NCBI GenBank assembly: GCA_945937975.1
Contig: CAMEUD010000066.1
Location: 1 to 6,387 of the forward strand
Direction of reading: 5' to 3'
Origin: an uncultured Clostridia bacterium
GTDB taxonomy: Bacteria; Bacillota; Clostridia; Christensenellales; UBA1242
Length of the DNA stretch: 6,387 nucleotides
Shown in pieces: positions 1-5,720 of this stretch. Positions within the stretch are counted from its first letter, which is position 1; every line of letters begins with the position of its first letter. Position numbers and translations under genes: made by a program. The notes under the pieces are model-generated. The model had not been told where the DNA came from. It made no database searches and saw nothing but the letters and a program-made list of their open reading frames with translations.

Positions 1-5
1 GTGTA

Positions 6-854
6 ATGAAGAAATTTAAGTTGCACCCACTTTTTATTTTGTACATAGTTTTTTTACTCATATTTGGACATTACGAAAGCTTACTTGTATATTTGCTTGT
101 TGTCATTTTGCATGAACTAGCTCATAGTTTTGTTGCACAAAAATTAGGTTACAAACTTGATAAAATGGTGCTAATGCCGTATGGAGTTTGTCTGAATTAC
201 AAGGTCAATAACTTTTGTGATAATGATGAAATTTTAATTGCAATGGCAGGTCCAATGCTAAATGCAATTCTTGCAATTTGTACTATTGCAAGTTGGTGGA
301 TTTTTCCTAGTATTATGCCAATTTCTTATCTGTTTTGTCTTTCAAATGTTGTAATGTTTTTGTATAATTTGTTACCTTGTTATCCACTTGATGGTGGAAG
401 AATATTGAGTGCAATTCTCTCAAAAAAATATGATAAAAAATGGTCAATAAAATTATGTTTATTTTTTAATATTTGTTTTTCTTTTATTTTGATTTTAACA
501 TTCATAATTGGTCTATTTTTTAAAGTAATTAACACAAATTTACTAATAATTTCAATATTTTTAATTATGGGAATAATTGAACCAAATAAATATTCATCAT
601 ACAGTTTTTTATCATACAAAATAATTGATGAATACTGTATAAATAAAGAGAAACCAGTAAAATTTACTTTAATAAATTCAAATATAAAAATATATAAATT
701 AATTGCAAAATTAAATAAAAATAAATTCAATATTTTTTATGTTATGATGCCAAATGGAAAAATAAAAACAATAAGTGAAATTATAATAAAAAAATTTGCA
801 ATAAAGTATAATGCAAGCATAAGTTTGTGTGAAATTCCTGAAATGTATTTATAA
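6..854 (+). CDS. spoIVFB: SpoIVFB-like site-2 protease (M50 family intramembrane zinc metalloprotease)
   Basis: Predicted multi-pass membrane metalloprotease of 282 residues, close to the usual SpoIVFB length (about 288). Visible M50 signatures are the zinc-binding HELAH at residues 36-40, the conserved AGPMLN at 81-86, and NLLPCYPLDGGR at 121-132 with the third zinc ligand Asp129. Hydrophobic segments lie at about 8-35, 76-100, 105-123 and 145-193. The C-terminal part (about 200-282) is soluble and resembles the CBS-like regulatory tail of SpoIVFB, though degenerate. In Bacillus, SpoIVFB cleaves pro-sigma-K in the mother-cell-derived forespore membrane during sporulation; the substrate here is unknown and a general site-2 protease role is possible. 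The start ATG overlaps a TAA in the junction TAATG (4-8), which suggests coupling to an upstream gene (SpoIVFA/M23-like in other genomes) outside the window. G+C drops sharply in the second half of the gene. Family call is firm, orthology less so. Confidence 0.88.
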   Translation: MKKFKLHPLFILYIVFLLIFGHYESLLVYLLVVILHELAHSFVAQKLGYKLDKMVLMPYGVCLNYKVNNFCDNDEILIAMAGPMLNAILAICTIASWWIFPSIMPISYLFCLSNVVMFLYNLLPCYPLDGGRILSAILSKKYDKKWSIKLCLFFNICFSFILILTFIIGLFFKVINTNLLIISIFLIMGIIEPNKYSSYSFLSYKIIDEYCINKEKPVKFTLINSNIKIYKLIAKLNKNKFNIFYVMMPNGKIKTISEIIIKKFAIKYNASISLCEIPEMYL

Positions 855-878
855 AAAATTATTGCACAAAATACACTT

Positions 879-1385
879 ATGAAACAAACATTAAAATATA
901 TTTATGAAAGACTTTTTGAAGATTTAAAATATGCCGAAACAAAGCATAGTATAACAATGACAATCGCATCAGCAGTCATTGCGTTTGCAAGTACTTTTTT
1001 TAGCAATAACTATGTGTTAAATATTTTGTCAAGTGCTTGCATTTTGCTTGCACTTATTTCAATAATTTATAGTTTCATTGCATTACTATCAAGAAATGTA
1101 CATGTATCTCACAAAGAAAAAGTTGTAAATAAAAATAACTTGATGCTATACAAAACGATAAAAGAATATAGCGACATAAGTTATTGTAAAAAATTGAAGG
1201 TTAGTTACAAACTACCAAAAGACTATAAAATTGATGAAATGGATTTGGACCTTGCCAGACAAGTTATCTCAACTGCAAAACTTGTTAATTTAAAATTTTC
1301 ATATTTTAACTTTTCACTTGTGTTTTTGTTTTTGAGTATTCTTTGTGGTATTGTCGTTGTTTGCATTAGGGGAAATATTTTATGA
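879..1385 (+). CDS. Three-TM membrane protein resembling Pycsar effector (PycTM/DUF5706-like) proteins
   Basis: Membrane protein of 168 residues. An N-terminal amphipathic helix carries the stretch DLKYAETKHS (15-24) and leads into a membrane hairpin (about 25-42 and 46-70). A cytoplasmic middle region of about 70 residues follows, then a charged helix DLARQVISTAKLVNLKF (124-140) and a last membrane segment (about 143-163). This order (the '(A/E)xK' entry motif, two TMs, a soluble linker, a 'Q...A.....KF' helix and a final TM) is what I know from the Pycsar effector family, in which a cyclic-nucleotide signal triggers membrane disruption after phage infection. The match is by eye only, and no nucleotide cyclase lies in the window, so a defence role is inference. 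The gene starts 24 bases after the protease gene and no clear Shine-Dalgarno sequence precedes its ATG. No other in-frame start is available before Met27, which would cut into the first TM. It overlaps the next gene by 4 bases (ATGA). Confidence 0.8.
   Translation: MKQTLKYIYERLFEDLKYAETKHSITMTIASAVIAFASTFFSNNYVLNILSSACILLALISIIYSFIALLSRNVHVSHKEKVVNKNNLMLYKTIKEYSDISYCKKLKVSYKLPKDYKIDEMDLDLARQVISTAKLVNLKFSYFNFSLVFLFLSILCGIVVVCIRGNIL
1368..1373 (+). promoter_or_regulatory. Ribosome binding site for the 117-residue gene
   Basis: AGGGGA sits 8 bases before the ATG at 1382, inside the end of the membrane-protein gene. It supports the ATGA overlap start and independent or coupled re-initiation of the downstream partner. 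Confidence 0.7.
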
Positions 1386-1735
1386 TAGAAGACCTAAGAT
1401 TTTGGCTTGAGCAAATTGTTGAAGATGACCCAATTCCGTACGAAATTAAGCACATTATTTTTTACTATGTATGTGATAATGCAATCACACTTTGTATGGG
1501 TGGTACAGAACAAAAGCCAACACAAAATAATATGTTTGATTATTTTCCACTTGAAGCACAGTATTTTAATTGTAAAGAGTTAAACACAATAAAAGATGAA
1601 GACTACTTTCAAAGATTGCTCCAAAGTTCACTTGATGAATGTTTTAGTAGTGGATATTTAAAAAATCAGTTCAAAGATAAAAAAATCTATATTTGTAATA
1701 GCACAAATCTTCCAAAATATATATTTTGTTTGTAA
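1382..1735 (+). CDS. Hypothetical soluble protein (117 residues), partner of the membrane protein
   Basis: I do not recognise this family. The protein is soluble, acidic at the N-terminus (EDLRFWLEQIVEDD, 3-16) and looks like a compact mixed fold: helices at about 2-14 and 21-38, a centre with FDYFPLEAQYF (52-62), a helix at about 72-90 (FQRLLQSSLDECF) and a strand-like KKIYIC (100-105) near the end. Six Cys are present (31, 38, 64, 87, 105, 116) but not in a pattern typical of zinc fingers. No signal peptide or TM is visible. The ATG overlaps the TGA of the membrane-protein gene and has a good ribosome binding site, so the two are almost certainly co-translated, and the product may regulate, inhibit or assist the membrane protein. 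That role is inferred from position only. Codon use matches its neighbours. Confidence 0.78.
   Translation: MIEDLRFWLEQIVEDDPIPYEIKHIIFYYVCDNAITLCMGGTEQKPTQNNMFDYFPLEAQYFNCKELNTIKDEDYFQRLLQSSLDECFSSGYLKNQFKDKKIYICNSTNLPKYIFCL
1713..1728. repeat. Perfect 16-base AT palindrome at the 3' end of the 117-residue gene
   Basis: CAAAATAT/ATATTTTG reads identically on both strands and ends 5 bases before the stop codon's first base (1733). It lies about 15 bases upstream of the -35 element of the next gene, so it could be a protein binding site, but it is also low-complexity AT DNA inside a coding region and may be chance. As RNA it could form only a weak A-U stem of 6 bp with a 4-base loop. Confidence 0.4.
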
Positions 1736-1742
1736 AAACCTT

Positions 1743-1770
1743 TTGATTTTTCTTTTCGTTTTGTTAAAAT
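1743..1770 (+). promoter_or_regulatory. Sigma-A type promoter for the DUF4132-like gene
   Basis: TTGATT (1743-1748) is followed after 16 bases by TAAAAT (1765-1770), which has an upstream TG in the extended -10 position (1762-1763). A transcript would begin near 1776-1778. That lies downstream of the ATG at 1771 and just upstream of the ribosome binding site for the ATG at 1789, so it supports the later start. The gene is then its own transcription unit, separate from the left block. Confidence 0.6.
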
Positions 1771-1777
1771 ATGACAA

Positions 1778-1784
1778 AGAGAGA
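1778..1784 (+). promoter_or_regulatory. Ribosome binding site deciding the start of the DUF4132-like gene
   Basis: AAGAGAG lies 4 bases before the ATG at 1789, a little close but purine-rich. The earlier in-frame ATG at 1771 has only T-rich sequence before it and coincides with the end of the -10 element. This favours 1789. Confidence 0.5.
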
Positions 1785-1788
1785 AAAA

Positions 1789-3921
1789 ATGGAAGTTTTA
1801 AGAAGTTATACGCAATTAGTAAATCAAACAAAAAAAGTCCTAGGTTATGATATAAGTGAAACACCTATCTTGGACAAAATGAATGAAGAAGAATTAGAAT
1901 ACATAGCACTAAAAAGCAAAATGTGTGAAGATATAAAAGAAGTTTCACACTTAAGTGAACTTGTTTTCCAATTAAATAATTTTAGTTATGCACTTGTAAA
2001 TTACACAACAATTTTTCTTATTATGGGAAAATATGATGAAGTAAAAGAGTTTATTTCAAAAATGTATGCTTCTCATGTTGATATGCAAAACTATGTAAGC
2101 AAACTAAAAGACTATAATATGGAAGAAAGATTGTTCGATAGATTTATTGAAACAGTAATGTTTGGTAAAATTGAAAGTAAATTATATTTGCCATTAATCC
2201 TAAAGTCAATTTTTGATGAAAAATCAAAATTGTATGTTTGGCATGATATTGCAATGGAATATATGCAAACCTATATGAGAGAAAATCACGATTTGGAAGA
2301 TATATTTTCTCAAAATGAGACTTTGGAACTTGAATACTTGTCATTGTTATTAGAATTTAACACACAAAAAGCAATAAGTATTTTGTTTAATGATTTTTCA
2401 AGAGAAAAGATTAGTGAAGAACATGCCGAACAATTCTTGAAAGCATACATTAATGACACTTTGGCTTATTTTGACAAAAATTTACCAAGCGATGATGAAA
2501 AGCGTTTTCACTATATCAAAATTTTGTCTGCAATAAAAAATAACTCAAACATAGAAACAAGACTTGAAACAATTTATGAAACAGAAAAAAACGAAGAAAT
2601 AAAGTCATTTCTATCACAACGACTTGGAATAACAGAAACTTTAAATTTTGGCACATACAAACATTTCAAAGTTCTTGCACAAAAAAAGGTAACAGACATT
2701 CAAGAACGCTCACTTGGTGTTGCATTTGATAATATGCCACTTGAATTTATTGATGACACTTTGGCAAATAATCAAGAAAAAACATACCTAATAAATATCT
2801 TTAAAGAAGAAAATAATTTGTTAAATTTGGTTAGCCTTAACTCACTTTATCAAATATTCAAAAAAGATAGTTTAAACAGTTTTGCTGAAAAGCTATTTGA
2901 TAAGTTATCAAATAAAGATGACATAAATTCTGCAAAATGGTGTGTAAGAATGTTTTCACTTTTCTGTGATGGAATGTTTGAACGCAAAGTTTATGAGTTT
3001 TTGTACACACTTTATAGGTTAAACAGAAAAAAAGAAGCTGTTTATCTTACAAAATGTTTGGTATATAGCAAAAAACCAAAATTTTTGGAAATGATTACAA
3101 GATTGCAAACATTTGATTTGTTTATGGAGCATTACGATGAATTCGTAAAAGCATATGCACAAGTAACAAACAGACCATGTGAAGAAATAAAAGATTTATC
3201 TTTGCCATTTAATATTAGCGAAGAAAGAATTGAAAAAGAAACAACAAGACTATATCAAAATTTTATCAGTGGAAGAAGATATACAAAGCAGACTTTCAAA
3301 ACTTTGTTTATTGAACATCCAGTGTTTAATAAATTTGCACAAAGATTAGTGTTTGGAGAATACAAACAAAGCAAGTTATATTCAGTATTTTTGGTAAATG
3401 GTAAAGAAACAGAATATGTTTATGGAAATAACTTAGGTAATAGTGATAATGAAGTTTATGTTTCAATCGTTCATTCTCTTGACCTTGATGATAGATTTGA
3501 AAAAGTTGATTTAAGACTTAATAATCCACTTTTTGAACAATTTAGTATAAGCAATTTTGATGTTAAAAACTTTAACAGAGCAAATTTATCTGTTTCAAAC
3601 TTCTATGGTACAATCGTAGAAGGTGAAAAGTTTGTTAATAATCTAAAAAATAAGGGATTTTACCCAAATATAAATGATGGCGAAGTTTTGTTTGATAGTT
3701 TTATTGGTAAAAATGAAATATTAAATCTTTTGGTTGAAATTGAACTACAAAAACAAGTTTCTGTAATTTCTCCAACAATGGTACTTGGGAATATCCGTTT
3801 TTATAGATTAAACGATGTTATGATGGACAAACAAAAGTATATTACAAACAAATCACAAAGTTTAAGTTTGGCAGGAATAAATGATAGATACTTTGATTAT
3901 GTTATGAGTGCGATAAGATAA
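1789..3921 (+). CDS. Large helical protein with DUF4132-like (MolR family) C-terminal region
   Basis: Soluble protein of 710 residues counted from ATG 1789 (716 from the in-frame ATG at 1771). Residues 1 to about 465 are almost all predicted helix, rich in Leu, Lys and Glu, with no obvious catalytic motif; they look like an alpha-solenoid of irregular repeats. From about 475 the sequence follows the order I know for DUF4132: helix ending SGRRYTKQTF (494-503), EHPVFNKFAQRLVFGEY (509-525), a beta-type stretch LYSVFLVNGKETEYVY, then VSIVHSLDL (558-566) in place of the usual 'laHPl.l', and NPLFEQFS (578-585) in place of 'QPFkQ'. The tail ends in LAGINDRYFDYVMSAI, like the family's closing motif. 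There is no WGR domain, no TM and no signal peptide. The biochemical role of DUF4132/MolR proteins is not established (MolR was once linked to molybdate regulation), so no function is assigned. It is monocistronic, with its own promoter and a strong terminator. Confidence 0.85.
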   Translation: MEVLRSYTQLVNQTKKVLGYDISETPILDKMNEEELEYIALKSKMCEDIKEVSHLSELVFQLNNFSYALVNYTTIFLIMGKYDEVKEFISKMYASHVDMQNYVSKLKDYNMEERLFDRFIETVMFGKIESKLYLPLILKSIFDEKSKLYVWHDIAMEYMQTYMRENHDLEDIFSQNETLELEYLSLLLEFNTQKAISILFNDFSREKISEEHAEQFLKAYINDTLAYFDKNLPSDDEKRFHYIKILSAIKNNSNIETRLETIYETEKNEEIKSFLSQRLGITETLNFGTYKHFKVLAQKKVTDIQERSLGVAFDNMPLEFIDDTLANNQEKTYLINIFKEENNLLNLVSLNSLYQIFKKDSLNSFAEKLFDKLSNKDDINSAKWCVRMFSLFCDGMFERKVYEFLYTLYRLNRKKEAVYLTKCLVYSKKPKFLEMITRLQTFDLFMEHYDEFVKAYAQVTNRPCEEIKDLSLPFNISEERIEKETTRLYQNFISGRRYTKQTFKTLFIEHPVFNKFAQRLVFGEYKQSKLYSVFLVNGKETEYVYGNNLGNSDNEVYVSIVHSLDLDDRFEKVDLRLNNPLFEQFSISNFDVKNFNRANLSVSNFYGTIVEGEKFVNNLKNKGFYPNINDGEVLFDSFIGKNEILNLLVEIELQKQVSVISPTMVLGNIRFYRLNDVMMDKQKYITNKSQSLSLAGINDRYFDYVMSAIR

Positions 3922-3948
3922 TTTTTATCATTTTAACTCGTGATATTT

Positions 3949-3984
3949 AAAAATACATAGTACAAAAGTGCTGTGTATTTTTTT
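3949..3984 (+). terminator. Intrinsic terminator after the DUF4132-like gene
   Basis: A 15-bp hairpin pairs 3949-3963 with 3968-3982 around an AAAA loop, with every position paired if G-U is allowed (two G-U pairs). It overlaps and is followed by a run of T to 3984. The 5' arm begins with A5, so the structure could also work on the other strand. It starts 27 bases after the stop and ends the middle transcription unit before plsX. Confidence 0.85.
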
Positions 3985-3996
3985 ATTGTCATACAC

Positions 3997-4039
3997 TTGA
4001 TTTTTTTGTAAAAATTTGCAATAATATTTGTGCTATATT
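3997..4039 (+). promoter_or_regulatory. Promoter region of the plsX-rnc-smc operon (two candidate -10 elements)
   Basis: Two readings are possible. The first is TTGATT (3997-4002), 17 bases, then AATAAT (4020-4025) with TG at 4017-4018 in the extended position, giving a start near 4032. The second is the extended -10 TGCTATATT (4031-4039) without a convincing -35, giving a start near 4046. Both leave a short leader before the plsX ATG. No sequence resembling the FapR operator (palindrome with TTAGTACC...) is visible. The inverted repeats at 4031-4057 overlap the second -10. Confidence 0.5.
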
Positions 4040-4057
4040 GTAGCAATTTTTTTGCTA
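4031..4057. repeat. Interlocking inverted repeats upstream of plsX
   Basis: TGCTA (4031-4035), TAGCA (4041-4045) and TGCTA (4053-4057) alternate. The first and second form a dyad with a 5-base centre. The second and third form a TAGCAA-T5-TTGCTA dyad (4041-4046 with 4052-4057). The middle copy can pair with either outer copy but not both. The position at or just after the transcription start fits an operator or a small alternative RNA hairpin; neither is proven. Confidence 0.5.
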
Positions 4058-4065
4058 TGTAGTTT

Positions 4066-4070
4066 GAGGG
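4066..4070 (+). promoter_or_regulatory. Ribosome binding site deciding the plsX start
   Basis: GAGGG lies 5 bases before the ATG at 4076. It favours this start over an in-frame TTG at 4028, whose extra residues (MCYIVAIFLL...) would be translated promoter DNA and are not part of PlsX proteins. Confidence 0.75.
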
Positions 4071-4075
4071 AAAAA

Positions 4076-5101
4076 ATGAAAATTGTAATTGATGCGTTTG
4101 GTGGAGATAATGCTCCAAATTGTAATATTGATGGGGCAATGCTTGCACTTGATAAATTTAAAGATTTAACCATTGTACTTGTTGGAGATGTTGACAAAAT
4201 TAATCCAATACTTGAAACAAAAAAATATGATAAAACAAGATTGGAACTTGTTGATGCAAAAGACATAATAACAAATGATGATGTTCCAACTGTTGCCATA
4301 AGAACAAAAAAAGAATCATCACTTGTAAAAGCTCTTGATTATTTAAAAACAAATGAAGATTGTTTTGGACTTGTTAGTGCTGGTTCAACAGGAGCAGTAC
4401 TTACTGGTGGCTTTTTGAAAATTGGAAGAATGAAAGGTGTTTCTCGTCCAGCACTTGCACCACTTTTGCCAACAAGAACTGGTGGACAAGTTGTTCTAAT
4501 TGATTGTGGGGCAAATGTTGATTGCAAACCAATTAATTTATGCCATTTTGCACTTATGGGTTCAGAATACTTTAAGGCAATGTTTGGTGTTCAAAACCCA
4601 AGAGTTGCACTTTTAAGTAATGGTGTTGAAGATAAAAAAGGTAATGAACTAGTAAAAGAAACATTCCCAATGTTAAAACAACTTCCAATAAACTTTGTTG
4701 GTAATATGGAAGCAAGAGATGCCTTAACTGGTGATTATGATGTTATTGTTACTGATGGGTTCGCTGGTAATGTGCTTTTAAAAAGCATTGAAGGAACAGC
4801 AAAATTCACAACAGGAATGATAAAAGATGCAATGATGTCAAGTTTTTGGGGAAAGGTTGGTGGACTTCTTGCCAAAAAATCTCTCAAAAAAGTAAAAAGC
4901 AAGTTGGACTATAACAAATATGGTGGTTCAAATTTTGTTGGTTGCAAAAAAACAATAATAAAATCTCATGGTTCAAGCATTGGCGTAACAATTTGTGCAG
5001 CTGTTGAACAAATTGTAAAACTTGAACAAAATAAAGTTAATGAAAGAATAGAAAAGGCGATAGAAAGTATACCTGAATTTGGTGAGGCAAAAAATGATTA
5101 G
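4076..5101 (+). CDS. plsX: Phosphate acyltransferase PlsX
   Basis: Peripheral membrane enzyme that converts acyl-ACP and phosphate to acyl-phosphate, the acyl donor for PlsY in making lysophosphatidic acid for phospholipids. The 341-residue product fits the family (about 330-345). Hallmarks are the N-terminal MKIVIDAFGGDNAP, SAGSTGA (101-107), RPALA, LIDCGAN, LLSNGVEDKKGN, TDGFAGNVLLKSIEG (starting near 226) and IKSHGSS (295-301). The usual 'GGapLLG' segment reads GGSNFVG, a mild variant. Gene start is set by the GAGGG site and by the family's N-terminus. It is first in a cluster with rnc and smc and overlaps rnc by 8 bases. Upstream yceD-rpmF or fapR, common neighbours in other Bacillota, are absent, and no acpP follows. 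Assignment is very secure. Confidence 0.97.
   Translation: MKIVIDAFGGDNAPNCNIDGAMLALDKFKDLTIVLVGDVDKINPILETKKYDKTRLELVDAKDIITNDDVPTVAIRTKKESSLVKALDYLKTNEDCFGLVSAGSTGAVLTGGFLKIGRMKGVSRPALAPLLPTRTGGQVVLIDCGANVDCKPINLCHFALMGSEYFKAMFGVQNPRVALLSNGVEDKKGNELVKETFPMLKQLPINFVGNMEARDALTGDYDVIVTDGFAGNVLLKSIEGTAKFTTGMIKDAMMSSFWGKVGGLLAKKSLKKVKSKLDYNKYGGSNFVGCKKTIIKSHGSSIGVTICAAVEQIVKLEQNKVNERIEKAIESIPEFGEAKND
5081..5087 (+). promoter_or_regulatory. Ribosome binding site for rnc within the end of plsX
   Basis: GGTGAGG ends 6 bases before the ATG at 5094. It makes that ATG the likely rnc start rather than the in-frame TTG at 5079, which partly precedes the site. Confidence 0.7.
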
Positions 5102-5720
5102 TATTGGTGGCTACACTTTTCGTGATGAACAAAATATCACAAAAGCACTAACACACAGTTCATATAGCCAAGATAACTATGAACGCTTGGAATATTTGGG
5201 AGATAGCATACTAGATTTTTTGGTTGGAAAACATTTTTATCATAACCAATCGCTAAATGAAGGTATGCTAACCAAACTTCGTGCACATTATGTCAGTGAA
5301 GATAATTTAAGCAAAGTCTTTGACAAACTAAATGTAGAAAAATATGTCAAACTTGGCAAAAGTTGTAAAGTGCTTACAAAATCAATAAAATGTGATATGT
5401 TTGAAGCAATCACAGCAAGTGTATATTTGGATTCAAACATAGATAGATGTGAACAATTTATTGAAGAAAATATTTATATTCAAAATGTGGAAGATATAGA
5501 AATCATTGATAATAAATCTCTTCTTCAAGAAATTGCACAAAAAAATGGACAAAAAGTTGAATATGTATTATTGGAAAAATTAGGTCAATCACACAATCCA
5601 ACTTTTGTTGTGGAAGCAAGACTTGGTGAAATTACTGCAAAAGCAGAAAGTTCCAGCAAGCAAGATGCTGAACAAAAATCAGCAAAAATTATACTAGATA
5701 AACTAGGAGATAATAAATGA
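5094..5720 (+). CDS. rnc: Ribonuclease III
   Basis: Double-strand-specific endoribonuclease that processes rRNA precursors and other structured RNAs, acting as a dimer with Mg2+. The 208-residue product has the RNase III signature YERLEYLGDSIL (29-40), with Glu30, Glu33 and Asp37 matching E. coli Glu38, Glu41 and Asp45. It also has CDMFEAITASVYLD (100-113), with Asp101 and Glu104 matching Asp114 and Glu117, so the catalytic set is complete. A double-stranded RNA binding domain covers about 139-205 and ends in the typical SSSKQDAEQKSAKIIL. Compared with most family members, the N-terminus is short: GYTFRDEQNITKALTHSSY begins within 6 residues of the start, so the usual first helix is nearly absent. 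The ATG overlaps the plsX stop by 8 bases, and the TGA stop overlaps the smc ATG. Synteny with smc is typical of Bacillota. Confidence 0.97.
   Translation: MISIGGYTFRDEQNITKALTHSSYSQDNYERLEYLGDSILDFLVGKHFYHNQSLNEGMLTKLRAHYVSEDNLSKVFDKLNVEKYVKLGKSCKVLTKSIKCDMFEAITASVYLDSNIDRCEQFIEENIYIQNVEDIEIIDNKSLLQEIAQKNGQKVEYVLLEKLGQSHNPTFVVEARLGEITAKAESSSKQDAEQKSAKIILDKLGDNK
5705..5709 (+). promoter_or_regulatory. Ribosome binding site for smc within the end of rnc
   Basis: AGGAG lies 7 bases before the smc ATG at 5717, an ideal spacing, and fixes the smc start at the ATGA overlap. Confidence 0.75.

Noticed and set aside
380..730. Open frame on the - strand opposite the spoIVFB-like gene
   Set aside because: Shadow of a convincing protease gene in AT-rich DNA. 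The protein is low complexity, with no recognised domain or ribosome binding site.
825..878. Possible promoter before the membrane-protein gene (TTGTGT ... TATAAA)
   Set aside because: Spacing is 19 bases and the elements lie in very AT-rich coding sequence, where such matches are expected by chance.
1713..1750. Possible terminator after the 117-residue gene
   Set aside because: The only hairpin is a 6-bp, nearly all A-U stem inside the coding end, and the T-rich stretch after it is interrupted. Too weak to call.
4028..4075. Longer plsX starting at an in-frame TTG
   Set aside because: The extra residues cover promoter and dyad DNA, and the GAGGG site plus the family N-terminus point to ATG 4076.
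3985..4075. FapR operator before plsX
   Set aside because: No TTAGTACC-type palindrome is present; the dyads seen have a different sequence.
3933..4299. Open frames on the - strand across the terminator and plsX start
   Set aside because: They run through the terminator hairpin and promoter and oppose the secure plsX frame; no coding signal.
5079..5093. Longer rnc starting at TTG 5079
   Set aside because: The ribosome binding site lies between this TTG and ATG 5094, and the extra residues match no family feature.
5711..5720. Mollicutes-type code with TGA read as Trp
   Set aside because: TGA ends rnc at the normal family length and overlaps the smc start, TGA also ends the membrane protein gene, and Trp residues are encoded by TGG.
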